Part shown: piece by piece, positions 1 to 9,571 of the stretch
How positions within the stretch are numbered: position 1 is the stretch's first letter
Layout: each line of letters opens with the position of its first letter
From: Hyphomicrobiales bacterium
Lineage (GTDB): Bacteria; Pseudomonadota; Alphaproteobacteria; Rhizobiales; NORP267
NCBI GenBank assembly: GCA_030688605.1
Contig: JAUYJB010000066.1
Location: 1-64,000 of the forward strand
Direction: 5' to 3'
DNA: 64,000 bases
Program-made: the position numbers and the translations under genes
Notes under the pieces: generated by a model
Databases searched by the model: none
What the model was told of the DNA's origin: nothing
The model's input: only the letters and a program-made list of their open reading frames with translations

Positions 1-461
1 GCCTTCGGTGGGCCAAATCGGCCCACCGGGTTCGTTGCGGCGCTCGCCCGATATCCCGTATCGCGCGTCGCGGCCCACGCCTGCCCGGATGAACCGATTT
101 GGCCCATCGAATCGATCCCCTATAACCATGAACCGCTCTAGGTCCCTGCCTAGGCCTGCGAGCCCGCCGCCGCCTTGATCCAGGTTAACAGGATCGGAGC
201 TCATTTGCGCCTTGGCGGCTCGCCGGTGGTCCTGCCCATAGCGCCGATGCCGGCCGATCGCAATGGCGCACAAGAAAGCCATGCGGCGGCCGCGCGGCGC
301 ATCAGTCCGAAAGACAAAGGCTTTTTTCCGAACCGGGCCGACAGGCGCATCGAAAAAATATACTTCGGGCCGCCCGCAGCCCGCGGCGCGACGCGTTCCC
401 GCACGCCGTCTGATCAGCTAACTGTCTGCAAACAATGACAAAAAAGAGCCGCAGCCAGGCC
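1..461. other. Intergenic left edge, no gene supported
   Basis: No open frame here has a recognisable product or credible ribosome binding site. The first 30 bases contain a short GC-rich dyad (GTGGGCC ... GGCCCAC around an AAATC loop), possibly the terminator of a gene lying to the left. Positions 113-138 hold a 26-base sequence whose inverted copy, with one mismatch, lies at 7551-7576. Confidence 0.6.
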
Positions 462-478
462 GTGGCACGGCGCTTGCT
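462..478 (+). promoter_or_regulatory. Sigma-54 (-24/-12) promoter upstream of the first receiver gene
   Basis: The sequence GTGGCACGGCGCTTGCT matches the RpoN consensus (TGGCACG-N4-TTGCW): GG and GC are separated by the required 10 bases. It lies about 43 bases before the ATG at 521. An NtrC-type activator is encoded nearby (4282-5718), which makes a functional RpoN site likely. Confidence 0.85.
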
Positions 479-520
479 CCTCTGAAGTCGAGACAAGGAC
501 TGCAAACCCAGGTGGCCGAG

Positions 521-952
521 ATGAGCGACAGAACCAGAATTCTTATCGTCGACGACGACACGGCGGTCCGCCGGAGCTACCTGCGGTCGCTGGAAAGCTT
601 CTCCAGCAATGTCGAAGCCGCCGGCGACGGCGAAGAGGCGCTGCAGACGATGGAGCGAAAGCCCTTCGACGTCGTGCTGCTCGACATGCGCATGCCGGGC
701 CTGGACGGTTTGTCGGTGCTGCGCACCATCAAACAGAAATGGCCGGAGAGCGAGGTGGTGATCATCACCGGCTACCCGACCGTGGACAGCGCCAAGGAGG
801 CCGTGCGCCTCGGGGCGTACGACTATCTCGCCAAACCGGTGGGTCCGCAGGACGTGATCAATGTCGCCGACGGCGCCGCGACGCGCAAACGCTGGGCGCT
901 GCATCGGGTAGCGGAAAAATCGGACGCGGCCGGCCGCCCCTGCACCGCCTGA
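521..952 (+). CDS. Receiver-domain response regulator, C-terminal membrane tail lost by frameshift
   Basis: This is a stand-alone CheY-like receiver of about 143 residues. The acidic pocket (IVDDD, residues 9-13), phospho-acceptor Asp55 (LLDMRMPG), Thr83 and Lys105 (AKPVG) are all present, so it should accept phosphate. There is no DNA-binding output domain. The frame stops at TGA 950-952 exactly where a -1 shift would enter a hydrophobic stretch (949-1068) nearly identical to the membrane repeats of the neighbouring receiver gene at 1342-2058. The gene therefore looks like a frameshifted paralogue. GTG 512 is an alternative start; ATG 521 has GGTGG just upstream. It lies directly behind a sigma-54 promoter. 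The likely phosphodonor is the heme kinase at 5715-7343, which is inference. Confidence 0.85.
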   Translation: MSDRTRILIVDDDTAVRRSYLRSLESFSSNVEAAGDGEEALQTMERKPFDVVLLDMRMPGLDGLSVLRTIKQKWPESEVVIITGYPTVDSAKEAVRLGAYDYLAKPVGPQDVINVADGAATRKRWALHRVAEKSDAAGRPCTA

Positions 953-1068
953 AGAACACCGCCCTGTTCGCGCTCGCCCCGTTCATCGCCCTCGCCTATG
1001 TCATCGCCCTGCCCTTCGTCGGCCTCGGCCTTCTGGCCGTGACGGCGGCGCGGGCGGCGGCTGTATAA
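949..1068 (+). pseudogene. Out-of-frame hydrophobic tail, chimera of two membrane repeats
   Basis: In the frame one base behind the receiver gene this stretch encodes a hydrophobic hairpin-like segment (LKNTALFALAPFIALAY ... VGLGLLAVTAARAAAV) ending at TAA 1066-1068. Bases 949-992 are identical to 1918-1961, the second repeat of the next gene. Bases 994-1061 match 1816-1883, the first repeat, with two mismatches. The tail therefore looks like a recombinant of the two repeats of the neighbour. No independent start codon with a ribosome site was seen. Confidence 0.7.
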
Positions 1069-1254
1069 CAAAAACGTGCCGCTCAGAAATTCTATAACCT
1101 ATTGAAAATAATCAATATCCTTTGGCGCCACGGACCCATCCGTATAACAAAAATATACTTCACGTCGTCTGCGAGCCCCGTCAAATTCGCTCATTGGCCA
1201 TGTGGGGCAGCCTAACCAATTGCAATTCCTCCACTTTTTGGTTTGCCAGAGCAT

Positions 1255-1271
1255 TTGGCACGACCCTTGCT
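1255..1271 (+). promoter_or_regulatory. Sigma-54 (-24/-12) promoter upstream of the second receiver gene
   Basis: TTGGCACGACCCTTGCT is a full match to the RpoN consensus YTGGCACGRNNNTTGCW, about 70 bases before the ATG at 1342. It could drive the receiver gene and, by read-through, the cytochrome genes at 2175-4236. A FixK-like sequence with one mismatch, TTGAAAATAATCAA, lies upstream at 1102-1115. Confidence 0.9.
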
Positions 1272-1341
1272 CATCAATAATCGAGCTGACAGATCAGACA
1301 AGAGGCCTCGATAACGAGACCGGAAATAACAGGAGCAGACC

Positions 1342-2058
1342 ATGACCGCATTACGCAAAGTGCTCGTTGTCGATGACGACCCTGTCGTCGGCAAGAGCTT
1401 CGACCGGGTTCTCTCCGGCAAGGGTTACGCCGTCATCACCGCCGAAAACGGCGAGGAGGCGTTGCGCAAGCTGAACGAGGAAGATTATGACCTCGTCTAT
1501 ACCGACATCCGCATGCCCGGAATGAGCGGGCTTGAGGTCGCCGAAAAGGTCAAGGCGCAGAAGCCGTGGACCCCGGTGGTGATCATCACCGGTTACGGTA
1601 CCGAGGCTGCCGAAGCCCGCGCCAAGGCCGCAGGTGTCGCGAGCTTCCTGCACAAGCCGCTGTCTCCCGAGATGATCGAGGTCAGCGCCAGCGACGCGGT
1701 CGCCGCCGCGGTGGCGGTGCCGATGGCGGCCGAAGCCCCGCAGGCCGAGGCGGCAGTCTCCGAAAGCGCACTGAAGAACATCGCCCTGTTCCTGGCCGCG
1801 CCCTTCATCGCTCTGGCCTATGTCATCGCCCTGCCGTTCGTCGGCCTCGGCCTTCTGGCCGTGATGGCGGCGCGGGCGGCGGCCAAGCGGGCAACGGTGC
1901 GGACGATCGGCCTGGCGCTGAAGAACACCGCCCTGTTCGCGCTCGCCCCGTTCATCGCCCTGGCCTATATTGTCGTCTTCCCGTTCATCGGCCTGGCGAT
2001 GATGGCCTGGATCGGCGGCCGGGCGTTGGTTGGGGTCGGCGTGCGATATCTGCGGTAG
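1342..2058 (+). CDS. Receiver-domain protein with two C-terminal membrane repeats
   Basis: Residues 1-120 form a CheY-like receiver with the acidic pocket (VVDDD), phospho-acceptor Asp55 (YTDIRMPGMSG) and Lys105 (HKPLSP). An Ala-rich linker follows (about 117-142). Two tandem hydrophobic repeats then occupy residues 144-181 and 193-230. Each begins ALKN-ALF, continues APFIALAY and is long enough for a transmembrane helix or re-entrant hairpin. There is no HTH, enzyme or other known output domain. I infer a membrane-tethered receiver that influences a membrane partner, perhaps the cytochrome b at 3565-4236. A GC-rich 17-bp hairpin follows at 2108-2145. It is preceded by a consensus sigma-54 promoter. 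The architecture is not one I recognise. Confidence 0.9.
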   Translation: MTALRKVLVVDDDPVVGKSFDRVLSGKGYAVITAENGEEALRKLNEEDYDLVYTDIRMPGMSGLEVAEKVKAQKPWTPVVIITGYGTEAAEARAKAAGVASFLHKPLSPEMIEVSASDAVAAAVAVPMAAEAPQAEAAVSESALKNIALFLAAPFIALAYVIALPFVGLGLLAVMAARAAAKRATVRTIGLALKNTALFALAPFIALAYIVVFPFIGLAMMAWIGGRALVGVGVRYLR

Positions 2059-2107
2059 ATCAATTACAACTCGGCCGGGATGGCCGCAGATAATGCAACA
2101 GACGCGA

Positions 2108-2145
2108 ACATCATCCGGGGGGTCGAAGGACCCCCCGGATGATGT
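2108..2145. terminator. Perfect 17-bp hairpin between receiver and nonaheme genes
   Basis: Two 17-base perfectly complementary arms (2108-2124 and 2129-2145) flank a GAAG tetraloop. No T-tract follows, so it may be an mRNA-stabilising or attenuating structure rather than a simple intrinsic terminator. An in-frame ATG at 2139 lies inside the 3' arm, which argues against that start for the next gene. Confidence 0.75.
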
Positions 2146-2174
2146 TGAGACCGACGGTTCCATTGGGGGCACAA

Positions 2175-3533
2175 ATGGAGGCCTACAGAGCCTTGCCCAA
2201 ATCCTCGCAATCGTTTCCACCCATCGGCTTTGTCATTGCGGCCGTGACCGCGGCGCTGGTCTTCCTTCCCGCCGCCGCGCCGGCGCAAGAAGCGCTTTCG
2301 GACGACGACCAGCTCTGTCTCAGCTGTCATGGCGCCGAGGGCATGGAGAAGACGTTGGCGGACGGAAGCACGCTGCCTCTGCATGTGCCTGCCGACATGT
2401 TCGCCAAATCCGTGCACGGCGCCATCGGTTGCGCCGGCTGTCACGCCGACATCGATCCTGCCGCCCATCCGCCAAGCGACAAGGACATTGAGAGCGCGCG
2501 CGGCTACGCCATCGCGTCGACCGAAGCATGCATGGGCTGCCATGCCGAAATGGTCGAACACTGGGAAAAGAGCGTTCACGCGGCCCTGGTCCGCGTCGGC
2601 AATCCGACGGCCCCGATATGCACGGACTGCCATAGCCCGCACGCGGTCATCAAGGACCAGGTGGCGACACTGGACCAGACGCCCTGCAAGAACTGCCATG
2701 GGGAGATCTTCACCGCCTATCTCGGCAGCATGCATGCAAAGGCCAGGCGCGGTTCCGATGAGAGTATTGCGCCGATTTGCTCAGGCTGTCACAGCGCCCA
2801 TGATGTGCAACCCACCGTGCTCGGCGAGGGTCCGAAGGCGGCCTGTTCCGGCTGTCACTCCGACGCCCTGGAGGCCCACCAGAAATGGCTTCCCAATGCG
2901 GGCCTGCATTTCGAGGTCGTGTCCTGTCCCGCCTGCCACTCGCCGGCAGCGCAGCGCAAGGTCGATCTCCTGCTGGTCGACAGTGAAGACCGGGCGATCG
3001 GAACCGAACAGATCGGTGTGCCGCTGCTCGAAGCCAGCGCGCGTTCCAATGGCCAGGGGCTCGATGCGCTGACGCTGTGGAACCTGCTGCAGACCTTCAA
3101 CCGCGAGGGGATCGGCGGCAAGACCATCCTGCGCGGCCGCCTGGAGGTCCGCACCGGTCCGCAGGCCCATCAGCTTGCCGACAAGAGCCAGGCGCTCAGC
3201 GACTGCCAAACCTGTCATAGCGCGGGATCGGAGGCCTTCGACAGCGTCACCATCTCGCTCGCCGGACCGGCCGGCGAACGCGTGCGCTTCGGGGCAAGCC
3301 CGGAGGTGCTGAGCTCGGTGATCTCGCTCGATTCGGTGAGCGGCTTCTATGCGATCGGCGGCACCCGGATCAAGATCCTCGATATTCTGCTGATCATGGC
3401 CGTCCTCGCCGGCCTTGCCGTTCCCATCGGGCACATGACCATGGGATGGGTCTTCAAACGCTACTTCTTGGTCCAGCGGCCGACCGACGGCGGCGATCGG
3501 CCGGCCGGCGGCGACGGTCCCAAGGCGGCATGA
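2175..3533 (+). CDS. Membrane-anchored nonaheme cytochrome c
   Basis: The 452-residue product starts at ATG 2175, preceded by GGGGG. It has an N-terminal signal/anchor (PIGFVIAAVTAALVFLPAAAPAQA-like) and nine CXXCH motifs: CLSCH, CAGCH, CMGCH, CTDCH, CKNCH, CSGCH twice, CPACH and CQTCH. A C-terminal transmembrane helix follows near residues 400-425. It is therefore exported and membrane-bound on the periplasmic side. The next gene, 31 bases downstream, is a four-helix cytochrome b. The pair resembles a quinone-linked cytochrome c/b electron-transfer module. The protein at 37001-38995 contains both parts in one chain, which supports joint function. Partner and direction are unknown. The upstream sigma-54 promoters suggest control by the adjacent NtrC-type regulator. 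Confidence 0.9.
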   Translation: MEAYRALPKSSQSFPPIGFVIAAVTAALVFLPAAAPAQEALSDDDQLCLSCHGAEGMEKTLADGSTLPLHVPADMFAKSVHGAIGCAGCHADIDPAAHPPSDKDIESARGYAIASTEACMGCHAEMVEHWEKSVHAALVRVGNPTAPICTDCHSPHAVIKDQVATLDQTPCKNCHGEIFTAYLGSMHAKARRGSDESIAPICSGCHSAHDVQPTVLGEGPKAACSGCHSDALEAHQKWLPNAGLHFEVVSCPACHSPAAQRKVDLLLVDSEDRAIGTEQIGVPLLEASARSNGQGLDALTLWNLLQTFNREGIGGKTILRGRLEVRTGPQAHQLADKSQALSDCQTCHSAGSEAFDSVTISLAGPAGERVRFGASPEVLSSVISLDSVSGFYAIGGTRIKILDILLIMAVLAGLAVPIGHMTMGWVFKRYFLVQRPTDGGDRPAGGDGPKAA

Positions 3534-3564
3534 CGGCGCGGCAGCGCGGATAAGGAACGGCCAC

Positions 3565-4236
3565 ATGCAGACAATCTACGTCCACCCGCTTCCGGTCAGG
3601 ATCTGGCATTGGACCAATGCGGTCGGCTTCGTCCTGATGATTCTCACCGGGGTGCAGATCCGTTATGTCGGGCTGATCGACGTGATGTCATTCAGGTTGG
3701 CGGTCACCGTGCACAATTGGGTCGGCTTCGTGCTAATCGCCAATTTCTTCCTGTGGTTTCTGTATTATCTGTTTTCCGACCGGATCAAGGTCTATCACCC
3801 GGAGCTGAGCCCACGGAAGCATTTCCTCGGCAGCTTCCGGCAGATGCAGTACTACGGCTACGGCATCTTCAAGGGCGATCCCAATCCGTTCCACATCAGC
3901 ATCTATCGCAAGTTCAATCCGCTGCAGAGCATGCTTTACCAGATCATCATGCTGCTGCTCGTGCCGATCCAGTTCTATACCGGCATCCTGTTGTGGGACG
4001 TGAAGGGCTTCTCCGGCCAGGTCGACTTCTTCGGCGGCGTGCGCATCATCGACACCGTGCACGTTCTGATCTTCATCTTCTTCGTCGCCTATGTGCCGAT
4101 CCACGCCTATCTCGGCGCCTTGGGCCACACCGCGTCGGCGCATTACAAGGCGATGCTGAGCGGCTATGAGGAGGTGGAGGAGTCGGAAGCGGCCGAGCCC
4201 GAAGCTGCGCCATCGGGCGATGTCCGCTCCAGCTGA
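3565..4236 (+). CDS. Cytochrome b561-type membrane subunit
   Basis: This 223-residue integral membrane protein belongs to the cytochrome b561/thiosulfate-reductase/Ni-Fe-hydrogenase cytochrome b type. About four transmembrane helices carry candidate heme-b histidines in HPLPVRIWHWTNA, VHNWVGF, IDTVHVLIF and VPIHAYLG. The tail after residue 200 is acidic and low-complexity. ATG 3565 has AAGGA upstream. It follows the nonaheme gene by 31 bases and should link it to the quinone pool. It ends convergently with the NtrC-type regulator; 45 bases separate the two stops. The heme-ligand assignment is from motif reading only. Confidence 0.88.
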   Translation: MQTIYVHPLPVRIWHWTNAVGFVLMILTGVQIRYVGLIDVMSFRLAVTVHNWVGFVLIANFFLWFLYYLFSDRIKVYHPELSPRKHFLGSFRQMQYYGYGIFKGDPNPFHISIYRKFNPLQSMLYQIIMLLLVPIQFYTGILLWDVKGFSGQVDFFGGVRIIDTVHVLIFIFFVAYVPIHAYLGALGHTASAHYKAMLSGYEEVEESEAAEPEAAPSGDVRSS

Positions 4237-4281
4237 TCGGATTGCACCTAGAGCGGCCGCGGCCGTCAGGGGGATAGCCAT

Positions 4282-5718
4282 TTACGATTCTTCGGGGGTC
4301 TCGGCGTCGTCGACGCCGTGTTCAGTGTCGCGCACGCGGATATTGTATTTCTTCATCAACGCCTGGAAATTCGGGCGCTGCATGCCAGTGTCCTCGGCGC
4401 TCCTGGTCACGTTCCACCCATTGCGCTTCAGCGCCTCGAGCACGAACTGTTTCTCGATCCCTTCAACCGACTTCTCGCGCGCCGCCTTCTTGACGCGCTT
4501 GAGTTCATCGCCCGTGCGCGGCACCGCGAGCTCGGCCTGCAATTGGGATGGGTCGATGATGTTGACCAGTTGGGCCTGACGAATGATGTTGCCGCTGGCC
4601 AGGATCGCGGCCCGGTGCATGGTGTTTTCGAGTTCGCGCACATTGCCCGGCCAGCGGTGATTGACGAGTACGCTCATGGCGCCTTCGGAAATGTGGGTGA
4701 TGCTCTTGTCCAACTCCGCGCTGAACACCTTGAGGAAATGGTAGGCGAGCGGCGGAATGTCGTCCTTTCGCTCGCGCAACGCCGGGACGTGGATCGGGAA
4801 AATATTGATCCGATAAAAGAGGTCGTCACGGAAGGTGCCGGCGGCCACCATGGCCTTGAGGTCCCTGTTGGTGGCGGTGACCAGCCGGAAATTGGCGGTC
4901 TGGGTCCGGGTGTCGCCGACCGCCCTGTATTCCCGCTCCTGCAGGACGCGCAGCATTTTGGCTTGGATCGCCAGGGAGAAATTGCCGATCTCGTCGAGAA
5001 ACAGCGTGCCGCTGCCGGCAACTTCGAACATGCCTTTCTTGTTGGTGACCGCGCCGGTGAAGGCGCCCTTGACGTGGCCGAACAGCTCGCTTTCCAAGAG
5101 GTTCTCGCTCAACGAATTGCAGTCCACCGGAACGAACGGCTTGTCCTTGCGCAAGCTGTTGTAGTGGATCGCGCGGGCGACCACCTCCTTGCCGGTTCCG
5201 CTTTCCCCGGTGAGCAGGACGGTTGAATTGGTGGGCGCGCACTGCGCGATGAGGCGATAGACGGCCTGCATTTGCGGGCTCGAACCGATGATATTCTCAA
5301 ACCGGTATTTCGAGCTGACCTCGGTCCTGAGGTTGAGATTCTCCTGCAAGAGCTGCCGCCGCTCCAGCGCGCGCTGCACCAGAAGTTTGAGCTCGTCCGG
5401 CTCGAACGGCTTGGAGAGGTAATCGAAGGCACCGAGCTTCATCGCCCGCACCGCGGTGTCGATTTCCGACAGGCCGGTGACCATGATGACTTCCACGTTG
5501 GGATGCGCCTCCTTGACCCGGCGCAGCACCTCGAGGCCGTCCATGTTGGGCATCATGATGTCGAGGATCATCACGTCGTGAGGATTCTCCTCGATCTTGC
5601 GCAGCGCCTCCCGGCCGTCCCGCACGGCCTCGACCTGGTACTCGCCGTCGCCGAGAATGCGCAGACAGCTCCTGATGACGATTTCCTCGTCGTCCACGAC
5701 CAGAATTCGCGCGCTCAT
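4282..5718 (-). CDS. NtrC-family sigma-54-dependent response regulator
   Basis: The 478-residue product has three domains. The receiver (1-120) has phospho-acceptor Asp53 (LDIMMPNMDG) and Lys103. The AAA+ sigma-54 interaction domain (about 140-380) has Walker A GESGTGKE (171-178), the sigma-54 contact loop GAFTGA (218-223) and Walker B GTLFLDEI. A Fis-type HTH lies near the C terminus (NGWNVTRSAEDTG...NFQALMKKY). It overlaps the kinase gene by ATGA (5715-5718), so the two form a cognate two-component pair. The two -24/-12 promoters at 462-478 and 1255-1271 are the nearest plausible targets. No enhancer binding site was identified with confidence. Confidence 0.95.
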   Translation of the reverse strand: MSARILVVDDEEIVIRSCLRILGDGEYQVEAVRDGREALRKIEENPHDVMILDIMMPNMDGLEVLRRVKEAHPNVEVIMVTGLSEIDTAVRAMKLGAFDYLSKPFEPDELKLLVQRALERRQLLQENLNLRTEVSSKYRFENIIGSSPQMQAVYRLIAQCAPTNSTVLLTGESGTGKEVVARAIHYNSLRKDKPFVPVDCNSLSENLLESELFGHVKGAFTGAVTNKKGMFEVAGSGTLFLDEIGNFSLAIQAKMLRVLQEREYRAVGDTRTQTANFRLVTATNRDLKAMVAAGTFRDDLFYRINIFPIHVPALRERKDDIPPLAYHFLKVFSAELDKSITHISEGAMSVLVNHRWPGNVRELENTMHRAAILASGNIIRQAQLVNIIDPSQLQAELAVPRTGDELKRVKKAAREKSVEGIEKQFVLEALKRNGWNVTRSAEDTGMQRPNFQALMKKYNIRVRDTEHGVDDAETPEES

Positions 5719-7343
5719 CGAACGCTCCCGCCGGTATCGTTTTCGGGCGCGGGGGTATGCAGCGGCAGAAAAACGCGGAACGTCGATCCTACTCCGACCT
5801 TGCTTTCCACTTCGATCAGCCCGCCATGGGCCTGGACGACCCCGTGACTGACGGAGAGCCCCAATCCGGTTCCCTTGCCCACGGCCTTGGAGGTGAAGAA
5901 CGGATCGAAGATCCGCTGCAGGTTCTGTTCCGAAATGCCGCAGCCGGTATCGACGATCGATATTTCCACCATCGGTTCGGGTTCGGCACCCGGCGCGGGC
6001 GCCCGCGGCTGCGGCGAAAGGCGGGTGTGGACGGTAATGCTTCCCTTCTCCTCAATGGCGTGCTGGGCGTTGACGAGCATGTTCATGATGACCTGCTTGA
6101 TCTGATCCGCATCAATCCAGATCTGCGGCAGCGTCCGGTCGAGGTCCAAGCTAATCTCGATATCGTGCAGATGCGCCGGCCGTTCGACGAGGCGGACCGT
6201 GTCCTCGATGACCTGATTGAGGTCGGTGAATTTCTTCTCCGGTGGTTTTTCACGGGCGAAATCGAGCAGCCGCTTGATGATGGCCGCGCATCTCTTGGTT
6301 TCCCGGATCACCAGATCCATGTCCTCGGCGTCCGCGCTGCCGTCCGGCATTTTCTGCCGCAAGAGATGCGAAAAGGTCAGGATGCCGGTCAGGGGATTGT
6401 TCAATTCATGCGCGACGCCCGAGGCCAGCAGCCCGACCGAAGCCAACCGTTCCCCGCGCATCGTCTCCGCTTGCGCGAGACGCAGTTCCTGCGTCCGATC
6501 CTCGACTTTCTGCTCCAGCGTATGCCCCCAGTCGCGCAACTGAGACTGCGATTTGCTGAGAGCGTCCATCATGGTGTTGAACGAAGCGGCAAGCTTGCCG
6601 AGTTCGTCGGAACTGCGCACCGGAATCGACTCCTCCAGATTGCCGGCGGCGAGCCGTTGCGCCCCGTTTTCGAGGTCGCGCAACGGCAGATAAATTAGGC
6701 GGTGAACGAAGATGCCGACCGCCAGCGCGGCGATCAAGATAAATCCCAGAGAAAAGCCGGCAACGCCGAGCGTGCTGGTGCGCAACCTCTGATCGATCTC
6801 GTCGAGCGAATAGACGATGTCGAGAACGCCGAGGACGGTCTTCTCCTTCGGATGCTGATGGCAGGCAGCGTTGTAGCAAGCCGGCTCGTTGCGGATGACT
6901 TCCATGCTGCCGAGGAGCCGCTTGCCGTTCGACCCCGTGAACGTCCAGGTTCGCTCGCTCTCGGGAACTTGTTCGAGCGGCCGCTCGCTTTGATGGCAGA
7001 GCGAGCAGGCCTCGGCGTTGCGGTCCACCGTTTCGCCGATTTCAGGCGCGTAAGTCGAATGGATGATCCTTCCCTCTTTGCTGAATATCCTCACCAGGTC
7101 GATTTTTTCCTGATTGGCCACATCGTGGATGATCTGGTCGACGTAGGTGGGCTGGTTCTGCAGCATGGCGAAGCGGGTGCTCTTGGTGATCACCTCGGAG
7201 AGCTGGGTGACGTCATCGGACACCTTGTCGACGATTTCCTCGTATAGGAACCAGGCGACCAGCCCGGTGAACAAAATCATCGCGGCCGAGAGCGCAATCG
7301 TGAGGTAAAGCACGAGCTTCGACTTCAAGGTTTGCGGGCGCAT
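5715..7343 (-). CDS. Sensor histidine kinase with heme-c periplasmic domain
   Basis: From ATG 7343 the protein is 542 residues; a GTG at 7382 would add 13. TM1 is residues 11-34. A periplasmic sensor of about 155 residues follows, then TM2 (192-218), HAMP (to about 265), HisKA with phospho-acceptor His312 (GVAHELNNPLTG) and a HATPase with N box (NMLVNAQHA), VDTGCGI and GKGTGLGLS. The sensor contains CSLCH at 113-117 and CYNAACH (CX4CH) at 156-162. Both are heme-c attachment motifs, so it may bind two hemes and report redox state or a gas. Similar heme-bearing kinases are known from Desulfobacterota/Geobacter relatives. It overlaps its NtrC-type partner and has a FixK-type box upstream. Confidence 0.93.
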   Translation of the reverse strand: MRPQTLKSKLVLYLTIALSAAMILFTGLVAWFLYEEIVDKVSDDVTQLSEVITKSTRFAMLQNQPTYVDQIIHDVANQEKIDLVRIFSKEGRIIHSTYAPEIGETVDRNAEACSLCHQSERPLEQVPESERTWTFTGSNGKRLLGSMEVIRNEPACYNAACHQHPKEKTVLGVLDIVYSLDEIDQRLRTSTLGVAGFSLGFILIAALAVGIFVHRLIYLPLRDLENGAQRLAAGNLEESIPVRSSDELGKLAASFNTMMDALSKSQSQLRDWGHTLEQKVEDRTQELRLAQAETMRGERLASVGLLASGVAHELNNPLTGILTFSHLLRQKMPDGSADAEDMDLVIRETKRCAAIIKRLLDFAREKPPEKKFTDLNQVIEDTVRLVERPAHLHDIEISLDLDRTLPQIWIDADQIKQVIMNMLVNAQHAIEEKGSITVHTRLSPQPRAPAPGAEPEPMVEISIVDTGCGISEQNLQRIFDPFFTSKAVGKGTGLGLSVSHGVVQAHGGLIEVESKVGVGSTFRVFLPLHTPAPENDTGGSVR

Positions 7344-7482
7344 GAGTGCCGTCACTTTCCTTCCAGCGCCGGAAAGGGCCACAACTGTTCAACAGCGTGA
7401 ACCACCGCCAAACCCGTCGCGGCCCGCGGGCCCAGAGTCCGCCCACTGAATAATTACTTAGCCGTTCATCGCAGACCGGCCA

Positions 7483-7496
7483 TTGATGCGTGTCAA
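7483..7496. promoter_or_regulatory. FNR/FixK-type box upstream of the heme kinase operon
   Basis: TTGATGCGTGTCAA fits the TTGAN-N4-NTCAA consensus of FNR/FixK regulators. It lies 139 bases before the kinase ATG (7343) and downstream of the aacS terminator, so it most likely serves the leftward kinase-regulator operon. Confidence 0.6.
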
Positions 7497-7554
7497 ACGG
7501 CGCCCAAGCGGCGAATCGGTGCCCAAATCTATACGTTTCGGACGCAACTCGAGC

Positions 7555-7600
7555 GGTTCATGGTTATAAGGGATCGAATGGTCTCCTATGACCAGGAACC
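7555..7600 (-). terminator. Imperfect hairpin after aacS, sharing sequence with 113-138
   Basis: Arms 7555-7571 and 7585-7600 pair over about 15 bp with one mismatch, one G-U pair and one bulge, around a 13-base loop. The structure begins directly after the aacS stop at 7604-7606. Bases 7551-7576 are the inverted copy (one mismatch) of 113-138, so it is also a dispersed repeat. Confidence 0.5.
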
Positions 7601-7603
7601 GAC

Positions 7604-9571
<1,968 letters not shown>

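Noticed and set aside
2139-2174. Earlier in-frame ATG for the nonaheme gene at 2139
   Set aside because: It lies inside the 17-bp hairpin arm, lacks a ribosome site and adds unlikely residues before the signal sequence; ATG 2175 has GGGGG upstream.
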